Source: Rubricoccaceae bacterium
GTDB lineage: Bacteria; Bacteroidota; Rhodothermia; Rhodothermales; Rubricoccaceae
Assembly (NCBI GenBank): GCA_024639085.1
Contig: JAHEJB010000010.1
Coordinates: forward strand, 1 to 37,317
Direction: 5' to 3'
DNA length: 37,317 nt
A program made the translations under genes and the position numbers. This document shows positions 1 through 7,571 of the stretch, piece by piece. Below the pieces are notes generated by a model that saw nothing but the letters and a program-made list of their open reading frames with translations, had not been told where the DNA came from and did not search any database. How positions within the stretch are numbered: position 1 is the first letter of the stretch; every line of letters starts with the position of its first letter.

Positions 1-120
1 CTCTATGACAAATGGGAGACGAATGTCCCACTTCAGGCTGCTGCTTCGGATTCGATTCAACTCTATTCACGAAAGGAACAAACGCGGGTATTGGCCTCCC
101 TGATGAACTCTGTTATCTGA
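1..120 (+). CDS. 3' end of an unidentified gene (partial)
   Basis: Frame 1 is open from the window edge to a TGA at 118-120 and encodes 39 residues ending LASLMNSVI. The composition is that of ordinary coding sequence, with a mixed amphipathic C-terminal helix and no low-complexity stretch. It converges on the deacetylase gene and overlaps its stop by 8 bases. Given the neighbours, a glycosyltransferase C-terminus is plausible, but nothing in 39 residues identifies the family. The start and most of the gene lie upstream of the window. Confidence 0.5.
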   Translation, partial: LYDKWETNVPLQAAASDSIQLYSRKEQTRVLASLMNSVI

Positions 121-1168
121 ACGAAAGGTTTCTGCGCCACCCATAGAGGCCACTTGTGTGGTATTGAAACATCTGAATTGAAGGGACGCTTGGTACGTTG
201 ATCCGTTTCAGTGAAAATGGATTCTCGCTGAGTTCGTTGAAGCCTGGGAATTGAGTGAATGCGGCCATATAACCCGCTTTTTCAACAAGAGGAAATAGAT
301 CCGCAGATACGTCGGTATGAGACCCAAATGGATATGCAAGCAAAACGCAATCACGCTGTGTTTTCTCTTCGATGCGTTGCTTGCTGGTGAGAAGTTCGCG
401 GTAGGCGTCGTCGAGAGGAATATTTGACAACGATGCATGAGAGTGGCTATGCGATCCCAATGTGACACACGCAGGAAGGCTCCTCGCGTCTTCCCATGTC
501 ATGGTTTCTAGAACGGACAGGCCATCACTTCCGGCAGGAAACGTACGATGATCGACAGAGTCCAGGCTCAAGGGTTGAAGGCGTTCTTCCCGTTCCGCAA
601 CCGGAAGTGTTCGCAAAAAGGAAATACTCTCCCGAATAATCGCCTCCTGTGGACGCTGGTCGTGCAATACTTCAGGAATTGCACTCTGAAGAGTGGGAAA
701 CATGGTTTGGGGCTCTGTGAACAACCTTGCGCCGAGCGTTTCTGTCCAGTGCAGTCTTGGCTCGTTGACTTCGTCGAGGAAAGCTGTTGGAAGAAAGAAA
801 GTGGCTGGGATACAAAACTCATCAAGAACCGGTGCAGCTACCACGGAGTTATTTCGCAATCCGTCATCGAATGTGATGAATGCAGCGCGTTCAGGTAGGG
901 GGTATAGGCCGCGCAGACTTTCAAGTAAGGTAGTAGGGTCAATTAGCGTGTAGTTCTTGTGAAGGAACGTTAACTGCCTTCTGAACTGCTTGATTGTGAC
1001 GGCGTTGCGATAGAGAAAAGGATAATTCCTAATGATCTGGTGCTCTACATCCACAACGCTGTGGTAGGTAAGCACGAGGAGTTTTTGTTTGTTCGCAAAA
1101 CGACCAAGCTTGAACAATCCAAGCTTGTTCATCGAGCCAAGCACTTGTTCAGTAGTTATCGATGCCAT
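113..1168 (-). CDS. Polysaccharide deacetylase (NodB/CE4 family)
   Basis: This 351-residue protein would remove N- or O-acetyl groups from a cell-surface or exported polysaccharide by metal-dependent hydrolysis. The CE4 motifs are visible in order: TFDDG (motif 1, catalytic Asp plus metal-binding Asp) around residue 98, a His-rich SHSHSH segment (motif 2 metal ligands) around residue 240, and YPFG (motif 3) around residue 280. No signal peptide is evident, so it may be cytoplasmic or membrane-associated, as in several exopolysaccharide clusters. It lies 3 bases downstream of the sulfotransferase on the same strand, which suggests one transcript and a shared polysaccharide substrate. The family is secure; the substrate is not known. 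Confidence 0.88.
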   Translation of the reverse strand: MASITTEQVLGSMNKLGLFKLGRFANKQKLLVLTYHSVVDVEHQIIRNYPFLYRNAVTIKQFRRQLTFLHKNYTLIDPTTLLESLRGLYPLPERAAFITFDDGLRNNSVVAAPVLDEFCIPATFFLPTAFLDEVNEPRLHWTETLGARLFTEPQTMFPTLQSAIPEVLHDQRPQEAIIRESISFLRTLPVAEREERLQPLSLDSVDHRTFPAGSDGLSVLETMTWEDARSLPACVTLGSHSHSHASLSNIPLDDAYRELLTSKQRIEEKTQRDCVLLAYPFGSHTDVSADLFPLVEKAGYMAAFTQFPGFNELSENPFSLKRINVPSVPSIQMFQYHTSGLYGWRRNLSFR

Positions 1169-1171
1169 CTC

Positions 1172-1978
1172 TCATCCATCGTTCCGGACCGACTCATAAC
1201 CAAGTGCCGCCATGCCTAACGAGCAAATCTGCTCGATTGACGTGATCGCCTCGTTCGAGAACACATCGAAAATGCAGTCATCTCTTCGATTTCCTCTGGG
1301 CTGAAACGCGTAGTTCAAAAGGTCGTCGATGGGATGCCGCTCCTTTAATTCAAGAGAATCTGCCAATTGGTCAATAACCGCCACTTTGTCGCTGCAAAAA
1401 TCCTCATACTTGACCACGTTGGCTCTTTTTCGATTGCGAAGTAAGGCATCTGTTGTAAGGCGCCAGCGGTGGGAAAGAGCAGAAATACTATCTGGAGCGT
1501 TGATTCCCCAGGCTTTGACGTCTATCACTTGACGCCATGAATCTGGCAGGTCTGGAAGCTGTTCAAGCGAACGAGCCTCTCCCGGCCAATGAAGTCGGTC
1601 AAGGATGCTACGAATGTTGTGGACGGGATGGCGCGCTGTGAAAACAGCTCTAGCCATTGGCATCGCATCAAATAGGCCGTCTGCGGCCAGAGTCAGGCTG
1701 TTCTCTTTTACGATCGTTCGACGGAAGTGATAGCGATTTTTCTGGATAAAAGCGGCGAGTAGGACGGGGTCCGTGGCAAGGTCCAACTCTTCTGTCCACG
1801 CCGCTGTCAAATCAGTTGCGATCGTCAAGCCGGTTCGAGCAGCGAGTAGTTGTGCGATGGCTGAGGATCCAGTCTTCTGATTTCCCAGAAACAATATTGG
1901 CGAGATGGTGCCTAGGTTGAGCGGCGGAGTGAGCCATCGATGTATTGTAGCCAAGCCAGAGATCAGTCGGTTGTGCAC
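1172..1978 (-). CDS. Sulfotransferase family protein
   Basis: A 268-residue P-loop protein. The 5' phosphosulfate-binding loop is seen near the N-terminus as LFLGNQKTGSSAIAQLL, the usual place and form for PAPS-dependent sulfotransferases. A later ARAVFTARHP segment fits the strand-plus-Arg that contacts the 3' phosphate. The start is a GTG at 1978. Just upstream and beside it are a deacetylase, a GT4 glycosyltransferase and a flippase, so the likely acceptor is a surface glycan, although sulfated lipids or small molecules cannot be excluded. The gene is divergent from the glycosyltransferase at 2075, with only about 100 bases between them. Confidence 0.82.
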   Translation of the reverse strand: MHNRLISGLATIHRWLTPPLNLGTISPILFLGNQKTGSSAIAQLLAARTGLTIATDLTAAWTEELDLATDPVLLAAFIQKNRYHFRRTIVKENSLTLAADGLFDAMPMARAVFTARHPVHNIRSILDRLHWPGEARSLEQLPDLPDSWRQVIDVKAWGINAPDSISALSHRWRLTTDALLRNRKRANVVKYEDFCSDKVAVIDQLADSLELKERHPIDDLLNYAFQPRGNRRDDCIFDVFSNEAITSIEQICSLGMAALGYESVRNDG

Positions 1979-2074
1979 GTCGAAAAAGTGGCTCTATGAG
2001 GAGGATTGGCCGACTCAAAACTGCGGAATTACCTTCACGCCAAGATACGGGGCCTTGCCTCCAGGCCACCCACG

Positions 2075-3157
2075 ATGCGACCTCGCCTTCTCTTTGTCTA
2101 TCTGCAGCCAACGTCGTTCGTCCTAGACGACATGGAAGGCCTTGCTGATCACTATGATTTGCGCCCCTTTGCGTTTTCTTCTACATCATTGACCAAGACG
2201 AGTGTTGTGGCCAATTGGATCCGGCAGTTCAAGTGGCTCAGAAAGGAAATCAAGCAAGCCGATGCCATCTTCGGATGGTTTGCAGACTACCACATGTTGG
2301 CTCCAGTCTGGTTCGGAGCAAAGTTTTCCGTTCCTGTAGTCGTTTCGGTCGGTGGCTACGACGCGGTTCATCTGCCGCGCTTGAAGTACGGCGTTTTTGC
2401 GAGCAAGTGGCGTGCACCAATGGCGAAATATGTGCTTCGCAATGCTTCCGTATTGGCTCCGGTGGCTGAGGCGTTGATTCAATCTGATAACCGGTTTGAG
2501 GTAGGTTCGATCGGGGAGAAGCAAGGCATAACTGCACATGTCACTGAGTTGAATACGCCTCACAGGGTTGTTCCAACTGGTTATGACGTGGCTGAATGGC
2601 CGCTCGGCCCTGTTGCGCGAACACCATCTGTCTGCTCAATCGCCAATGTCACTTCTGAGCGAACGTTCAGGCTAAAGGGGTTGGATCTACTTCTTAGAGC
2701 AGCTGAACGCATGGCAGACGTTCGATTCAAGATTGTGGGTGTGAATGAGGATTTGCTGACGTGGATTGGCGAACACTTTTCTCCAACGGCCAACGTCGAA
2801 ATCATATCCCAAATGCCCCGTGGAGCTCTTTCCAAGATTTACCAAGCCCACTCTGTTTATGCACAGTTATCACGTTCCGAAGGCCTTCCAAATGTGCTTT
2901 GTGAGGCGATGCTTAGCGGTTGTATTCCAGTAGTAAGCCGCGTTGGTGCAATGTCAGATTTGGTCGATAGCATCGGTTTGGTGGTCGATACGCCACAAGT
3001 CGAGGGAATAGTAGAGGCGATAAGAGCTGCTTTATCCATGAATGGGGAAGTGAGAGAACGTGCCAGGAAGCGAATTGCTGACTCCTACACGAAGCAGCGA
3101 CGGACGAAGAACTTGCAGGCTCTTTTCGACGAACTTATACGGGAGGGCAGCTCGTGA
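2075..3157 (+). CDS. Glycosyltransferase, GT4 family
   Basis: About 360 residues with the GT-B layout of family 4. The N-terminal half begins with a beta strand (RPRLLFVYL). The C-terminal half holds the nucleotide-sugar motif SEGLPNVLCEAMLSGCIPVV, including the E-x7-E pattern (EGLPNVLCE). It would transfer a sugar from an NDP-sugar to a growing lipid-linked glycan at the inner membrane. I place the start at ATG 2075, where the fold begins. An in-frame TTG at 2006 would add 23 residues, but the AGGAGG at 1999-2004 sits too close to it to be a normal ribosome site. The stop overlaps the flippase start (GTGA), so the two are translationally coupled. Confidence 0.88.
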   Translation: MRPRLLFVYLQPTSFVLDDMEGLADHYDLRPFAFSSTSLTKTSVVANWIRQFKWLRKEIKQADAIFGWFADYHMLAPVWFGAKFSVPVVVSVGGYDAVHLPRLKYGVFASKWRAPMAKYVLRNASVLAPVAEALIQSDNRFEVGSIGEKQGITAHVTELNTPHRVVPTGYDVAEWPLGPVARTPSVCSIANVTSERTFRLKGLDLLLRAAERMADVRFKIVGVNEDLLTWIGEHFSPTANVEIISQMPRGALSKIYQAHSVYAQLSRSEGLPNVLCEAMLSGCIPVVSRVGAMSDLVDSIGLVVDTPQVEGIVEAIRAALSMNGEVRERARKRIADSYTKQRRTKNLQALFDELIREGSS

Positions 3158-4656
3158 GTCGTCCCACGGAATCAGCCAAATCGTTGGTAGCAAGTCCACT
3201 AGTGCGCCTCCTTCATCAGGGGGGCATGTACACACTGAGCAACCTCGCGGTGAAAGTGGCGGGGTTGCTATTGCTGGGCCTTTTCCTGAATCCGGACCTG
3301 CTTTCGCAAGCGGACTATGGGCGGTTTCAACTCCTTGAGGTGATGGCACAGCTTCTCATTCTGCTAGGCGGGATGGGCATTGCTGCCGGCTTGCTGAAGT
3401 TTCTGAATGATGAGTCCTACGCTGAGGAGAAAGAAGCACTTCCGTTCACAGCGTTAATTGGCGTTGTTTTTTGTGGGCTTACAATCATTTTGGTGACCCA
3501 TCTGTTTGGTCGGCCGTTGGCTTCCTTTTTGGCGGATGATCCGACCGCGACCGCCTTGATAAGATTGACGGGTATGTATGTCGCGCTGAAGCTGATTGCC
3601 GCTGTGCCATTCATGATGCTGCGTGCGCACGAGAGGGCGGGATTGTTTGCTGTGGCGGCTGCTGGAGAGGCCCTACTCTTGATTGGTGCGGTATCGTTTC
3701 AACTGATTGTGCTCAATGCAGGGCTAAAAGGCGTTATGGTCTCCCATGTCATTTCGGCGGGCGGAAGTGCAATTCTCCTAACGCTGTTGCTTGTGAAGAG
3801 CCATCCTGTTCGCGTCAGGATTCGCCTTCTCAGACCGCTGGCTAAATTTGGCGCACCGCTCGCCCTTGCTGGACTTGCGTCAGTCACACTGAATGCGGGA
3901 GACAGGTTCATCCTGAAAGCACTGAAAGACGCGGACCTAGTGGCTATTTATGGGCTCGCTGCGAAGTATGGTGGTCTTATCAACATGCTCTTTGTCCAAA
4001 GCTTCAACATGGCATTTGCTGTAATTGGGTTGAAGGCGATTTCTAAAGACAATGGTGATATGCACGTGCACCGCCGCACGTTTCGACATTACGTGGTATT
4101 GACCGGTTGGGGTGTTCTTGGGGTGTCGCTGCTCGCACGTGATGTCACCGTTCTGCTTTCTCCCAATCCAGCATTTCTCCAAGCTGAATCTCTAGTGTTG
4201 CCTATCGCGCTTGGCTTTATGGCCTACGGCGTCTATTTCATTGGGATGAACATACTTTACGCGGATGGGCAGACTCCCACTATAGCCATCGGTGTAGCTC
4301 TCGCCGCACTGCTTAACATTTTGTTGAACTTCGCAACCATACCAACCTGGGGAGCCATGGGTGCAGCCATTTCCACGCTGGTAGCTTACGTAGCTCTTGC
4401 TGGTGGCACACTTGTACTCGCTAATCGTATAGCATCTGTAACGTATAGGTGGGAAGTTTTGGGAGCGGCTCTGTGCATCCTGTTAGGATTGTGGACGGTC
4501 GGCCAGATCTCCAGCGCTTGGCCAACTGCTACGCGATTGCCATTCCGTCTTTTGTTGATCGGTTGTTATCCACTTCTTGTATTTGGCGCACGCCTTTACT
4601 CGTGGGAAGAATTCGGCGCGCTCCGGCGTCGGGTTGCTTTTTACTTCGAAAGATGA
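3154..4656 (+). CDS. Polysaccharide flippase (MVF/Wzx-like oligosaccharide exporter)
   Basis: A 500-residue, strongly hydrophobic protein with about 12 to 14 predicted membrane helices spread evenly along its length, the pattern of the MOP/MVF exporters (Wzx, MurJ-like, 'lipopolysaccharide biosynthesis protein'). It would flip an undecaprenyl-linked oligosaccharide across the inner membrane. The start is GTG at 3154, overlapping the TGA of the glycosyltransferase. Recognition rests on topology, the N-terminal YTLSNLAVKVAGLLLLG segment typical of these exporters, and context. No Wzy polymerase or chain-length regulator is in the window. Confidence 0.85.
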   Translation: MSRPTESAKSLVASPLVRLLHQGGMYTLSNLAVKVAGLLLLGLFLNPDLLSQADYGRFQLLEVMAQLLILLGGMGIAAGLLKFLNDESYAEEKEALPFTALIGVVFCGLTIILVTHLFGRPLASFLADDPTATALIRLTGMYVALKLIAAVPFMMLRAHERAGLFAVAAAGEALLLIGAVSFQLIVLNAGLKGVMVSHVISAGGSAILLTLLLVKSHPVRVRIRLLRPLAKFGAPLALAGLASVTLNAGDRFILKALKDADLVAIYGLAAKYGGLINMLFVQSFNMAFAVIGLKAISKDNGDMHVHRRTFRHYVVLTGWGVLGVSLLARDVTVLLSPNPAFLQAESLVLPIALGFMAYGVYFIGMNILYADGQTPTIAIGVALAALLNILLNFATIPTWGAMGAAISTLVAYVALAGGTLVLANRIASVTYRWEVLGAALCILLGLWTVGQISSAWPTATRLPFRLLLIGCYPLLVFGARLYSWEEFGALRRRVAFYFER

Positions 4657-4690
4657 GCGTAGAAAAAGTGGTGGGAGCATAGTGTTGCGA

Positions 4691-4705
4691 GCGGGAGCAT
4701 CCCGC
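4691..4705 (+). terminator. Weak terminator-like hairpin after the flippase gene
   Basis: GCGGGA-GCA-TCCCGC forms a perfect 6-bp stem with a 3-base loop 34 bases after the flippase stop, followed by ATTTGTATTT. The stem is short and the T-run is interrupted, so termination may be partial. Confidence 0.4.
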
Positions 4706-4717
4706 ATTTGTATTTCG

Positions 4718-4747
4718 TTGACACGCGTCGAAGCTCGCCGGTATATT
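4718..4747 (+). promoter_or_regulatory. Promoter for the BMC operon
   Basis: TTGACA at 4718-4723 and TATATT at 4742-4747 are separated by 18 bases, a near-consensus housekeeping promoter. Transcription would begin near 4754, leaving a leader of about 30 bases before the ATG at 4784. There is no clear Shine-Dalgarno sequence in that leader. Confidence 0.55.
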
Positions 4748-4783
4748 GGCGAATTACGTTCATCACCTAGCTCCTAAACCCCT

Positions 4784-5080
4784 ATGGCTTCCACGGATTA
4801 CGGCATCGCCCTTGGCATGATTGAGACTCGTGGTCTCGTTGGTGCTATCGAGGCCGCCGACGCAATGGTGAAAGCCGCCCGAGTCTCCTTGATCGGTAAG
4901 GAAAAAATTGGAGGAGGTTATGTAACGGTAATGGTAAGGGGGGACGTTGGCGCGGTGAAGGCGGCCACCGACGCTGGCGCTGCAGCAGCAGAGCGCGTGG
5001 GCGAACTGGTTTCGGTACATGTGATTCCACGCCCACATGCGGACGTTGAAGCCATTCTACCCGAAGGCGTTGTAGACTAA
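4784..5080 (+). CDS. Bacterial microcompartment shell protein, hexameric (BMC-H)
   Basis: A 98-residue single BMC domain (Pf00936 type), close in sequence to PduA, EutM and CcmK. It shows the ALGMIETRG opening, the DAMVKAA helix, the [14 protein letters not shown] segment and the HVIPRPH ending. Such proteins form cyclic hexamers that tile the facets of polyhedral protein organelles, with metabolites passing through the central pore. The pore loop is KIGGGY (residues 41-46), where PduA has KIGSGL; the second Gly replaces the pore-lining Ser. It has its own upstream promoter and a 59-base gap to the second shell gene. No enzyme core, aldehyde dehydrogenase or BMC-P pentamer gene is visible in the window. 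Family assignment is very secure; the organelle it belongs to is unknown. Confidence 0.95.
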   Translation: MASTDYGIALGMIETRGLVGAIEAADAMVKAARVSLIGKEKIGGGYVTVMVRGDVGAVKAATDAGAAAAERVGELVSVHVIPRPHADVEAILPEGVVD

Positions 5081-5139
5081 TCTCCAAGCTCCGTAGCCCA
5101 CCTGAGCGTCGGGCGGGCTCCGGTGGATGTCCGACCGCC

Positions 5140-5607
5140 ATGGCTGCTCCACGAAATTCCAGTTCTGAAGGTGAGGCCCTCGGTCTCCTGGAAACGAAGG
5201 GTCTTGTCGCGGCGCTTGAGGGAACCGATGCTATGTTGAAAGCGGCACGTGTGCGCCTAATCCGCCAGGAGCGGACTGTCCCGGCACTAATAACGAGCAT
5301 CATCGTAGGAGAGACGGCCGCGGTGAGTTCCGCCATTGATGCAGGTCAGGCTGCTGCCGAACGCGTGGGCGATGTAGTTTCGGCGCATGTAATTCCGAGG
5401 CCAGCGGCTGATGTCATCCGCGACCTCGCATTGAATAGCACATCTCCCAGAGCGCCTTCAGCTGTTTCTGCAAAGGACCTCGCCTCTATGACAGTTGTCG
5501 AATTGCGGCGACGCGCGCGAGAGCGTGGCGACGACAAGTTTAGTGGCCGTGTTATTTCAAAAGCGTCGAAGGGTGAACTTCTCAGCTTTCTTCGCGGGCA
5601 CGGATGA
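5140..5607 (+). CDS. BMC-H shell protein with C-terminal Rho_N/SAP-like extension
   Basis: 155 residues. Residues about 12-95 form a BMC domain, with roughly 47 of 83 positions identical to the preceding shell protein by hand alignment (ALGLLETKG, DAMLKAARV, AAERVGDVVSAHVIPRP). The pore loop is RTVPAL (45-50) instead of KIGGGY, so the glycine pore motif is lost. A Ser/Ala/Pro-rich linker (about 97-112) leads to a basic helical module at 113-155 containing DLASMTVVELRRRARERG and KASKGELLSFLR, which resembles the Rho_N/SAP/HeH helix-extended-loop-helix folds that bind nucleic acid. EutK is the known analogue: a BMC protein with a C-terminal helix-turn-helix-like domain. The stop overlaps the next gene (ATGA). 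A 33-base imperfect hairpin at 5091-5123, between the shell genes, could set their ratio. Confidence 0.9.
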   Translation: MAAPRNSSSEGEALGLLETKGLVAALEGTDAMLKAARVRLIRQERTVPALITSIIVGETAAVSSAIDAGQAAAERVGDVVSAHVIPRPAADVIRDLALNSTSPRAPSAVSAKDLASMTVVELRRRARERGDDKFSGRVISKASKGELLSFLRGHG

Positions 5608-6596
5608 GAGCCGATCCGTTTGAAAGGATTAGAGAGCTGTTCCCCAAAACCGTGCGGGAGCCAGCAAACCAAGAGGACCGGCGACGCCGTGTGTTTGCCA
5701 TAGGGTTTTCGATAATCGTTGCGTTTGTTCTGTGGTTTACGGTGAGCATGCGCGATACGTACACCGTAACAGTTGAATCGCCACTAAACGTTGCCACACT
5801 GCCATCTGGCCAAGCACTCGCCGAAGCTCCGCCGAGAACCGTGCGCGTCCAACTGCAGGGTGTGGGCTGGGATCTGTTGCAGCTAAGCCGACGACCGCCA
5901 GGGATAAACGTATTCGCGGACGGCCCAGTTGTGGACTTGCAAGGCGCAGCTGCAGAGGCAGGGCTTCCAGCAGGTGTCTTGGTCCAGAGCGTTCAGCCCC
6001 AGCAGATTGAACTCGTTCTGGATGGACAGGTGCAACGCAGACTTCCAATTCAGTTGTTTGGCGACATTGAAGTGGAACCAACGTTTGGGATGCTGGGGCC
6101 AGCCGTACTGCAGCCGGATTCGGTGGTCGTTACGGGAGCCCGAACCTTACTGGGTGGCCTCGAGAGTTGGCCGACGGCTAGACTGAATCTCAGCGGACTC
6201 CGTCGTTCTACAACGAGCCTTGTGGCACTTAGCGATACACTTTCTGGCCTCGTTAACCTTTCGATCGATAGGACCCAGGTTTCCATTGATGTGGCGCAGA
6301 TGACGGAGGGGAGTCGGCTTCTCGTAATACAGCCCCGGAGCGTGCCCGAAAGCGTTTCGGACGTTCGTCTTATTCCCAGCAGTGTTCGTGTTACTTATCA
6401 GGTTCCTGCCGCCGGAGACGACTATGATCTTGCAGAAACTGCGTCAGACTTCTACGCATTTGTGGACTACCGAGACATCGCCAGTGATTCAACGGCAGGA
6501 ACGGTTCCTGTCGGTCTGCATCTGCCTGAGGGCCTGCTAATTCAGGACGTGCGACTGGGGCAAACCCGGGTGGAATACTACACGGTTCACGAATGA
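5604..6596 (+). CDS. YbbR/CdaR-like membrane-anchored protein
   Basis: 330 residues: a short basic cytoplasmic N-terminus, one membrane helix at about 30-49 (FAIGFSIIVAFVLWFTVSM), then a long extracytoplasmic part made of beta-rich repeats of YbbR type (YTVTVESPLNV, PPRTVRVQLQGVGWDL, PDSVVVTGARTLL, PSSVRVTYQVP, LIQDVRLGQTRVEYY). In Firmicutes CdaR binds the diadenylate cyclase CdaA and tunes c-di-AMP production; in other phyla the role of YbbR proteins is less clear. The ATG overlaps the stop of the shell gene by 4 bases, so it is translationally coupled to it. No diadenylate cyclase gene is next to it here, which is unlike the usual setting. Confidence 0.8.
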   Translation: MRADPFERIRELFPKTVREPANQEDRRRRVFAIGFSIIVAFVLWFTVSMRDTYTVTVESPLNVATLPSGQALAEAPPRTVRVQLQGVGWDLLQLSRRPPGINVFADGPVVDLQGAAAEAGLPAGVLVQSVQPQQIELVLDGQVQRRLPIQLFGDIEVEPTFGMLGPAVLQPDSVVVTGARTLLGGLESWPTARLNLSGLRRSTTSLVALSDTLSGLVNLSIDRTQVSIDVAQMTEGSRLLVIQPRSVPESVSDVRLIPSSVRVTYQVPAAGDDYDLAETASDFYAFVDYRDIASDSTAGTVPVGLHLPEGLLIQDVRLGQTRVEYYTVHE

Positions 6597-6659
6597 GGCC
6601 GTTCGTAGACGCCTCGGCGGATCTGACGTCTCAGCCACCAGGACTATAGGAAGGGAATC

Positions 6660-7544
6660 ATGTTGTGGCTCATTTTGGCCGTTCTGTGCAGCCTCTCGAT
6701 TGCTATGCTCTTCAAGTACAGCGAACGGCGAGGGCTGGACCGCATTGCACTTTTAGCGGTCAACTACGGCGTGGCCAGTTCAATCGCTGTCTTGCTTTTG
6801 ATCGCCGAAGGGGAGTCGCGGCCATTTGATGCGTCGATTGGACTTGTTGCACTTGGCGTAGGAACAGGCGTGTTGTTCATTTTTGGATTTGTCATCTTTG
6901 CCTACGCCATCCGCGAAGCCGGAATGGGGCTCGCAACCGGCGTGATGCGCATTTCCGTTGTGCTCCCTTTCATGGCGTCTTGGGTTTTCTGGAATGAAAT
7001 TCCATCCGTTCTCCAGATGACTGGTTTGGGATTGGCCGGAGCCTCCTTTTTTCTCATCGCTCAGCCAGCCCGGGCAACAGAACATGGCGTGGCGGACACC
7101 CCAAAGCACGCTCCACTCTGGATGCTTGGCGTATTGGGACTTCTATTCCTGTCAGGCGGACTAGTGGATGTGTGCATGAAAGCATTTGGGGAATTGTATT
7201 CCGCCACAAATAGTCGCTCGTTGTTTCTGTTGTTTGTCTTTAGTGTCGCGTTTTTAGTCGGAATTGGATTTGTCCTTCAGAAGGGCCTCCGAAAGGGAGC
7301 ATGGCCAGATCGACATGTCTACGGCTGGGGGGGTGTGCTTGGGTTGGTCAACTACGGATCCGCTGCTTTCATCCTGGGTGCAATCAACGAATTGCCGGGG
7401 CCGGTCGTATTCCCTGTCAACAACATTGCAATTGTTGGTGGCGCAACCGTACTTGGGATAGGCATTTGGGGCGAGCGCATCTCGAAAACAAACTGGATTG
7501 GCCTCGCGCTAGCGGTTGTTGCTTTGGCGTTGCTATGGGGATGA
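6660..7544 (+). CDS. EamA/DMT-family transporter
   Basis: 294 residues with about ten membrane helices in two similar halves, the EamA duplication of the drug/metabolite transporter superfamily. The first half begins MLWLILAVLCSLSIAMLFKYSERRG and the second around LWMLGVLGLLFLSGGLVD; each half ends with a glycine-rich helix (GLGLAGASFFLIA; NWIGLALAVVALALLWG). The substrate is not predictable; relatives export amino acids, nucleosides or other small metabolites. AGGAAGGG shortly before ATG 6660 is one of the clearer ribosome sites in the window. It follows the YbbR gene by 63 bases and may be co-transcribed. Confidence 0.85.
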   Translation: MLWLILAVLCSLSIAMLFKYSERRGLDRIALLAVNYGVASSIAVLLLIAEGESRPFDASIGLVALGVGTGVLFIFGFVIFAYAIREAGMGLATGVMRISVVLPFMASWVFWNEIPSVLQMTGLGLAGASFFLIAQPARATEHGVADTPKHAPLWMLGVLGLLFLSGGLVDVCMKAFGELYSATNSRSLFLLFVFSVAFLVGIGFVLQKGLRKGAWPDRHVYGWGGVLGLVNYGSAAFILGAINELPGPVVFPVNNIAIVGGATVLGIGIWGERISKTNWIGLALAVVALALLWG

Positions 7545-7571
7545 CAGTGAATATCCGCGTATACTGAAACC

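Noticed and set aside
548-898. 116-residue plus-strand open frame
   Set aside because: Antisense to the deacetylase catalytic region; composition is not protein-like.
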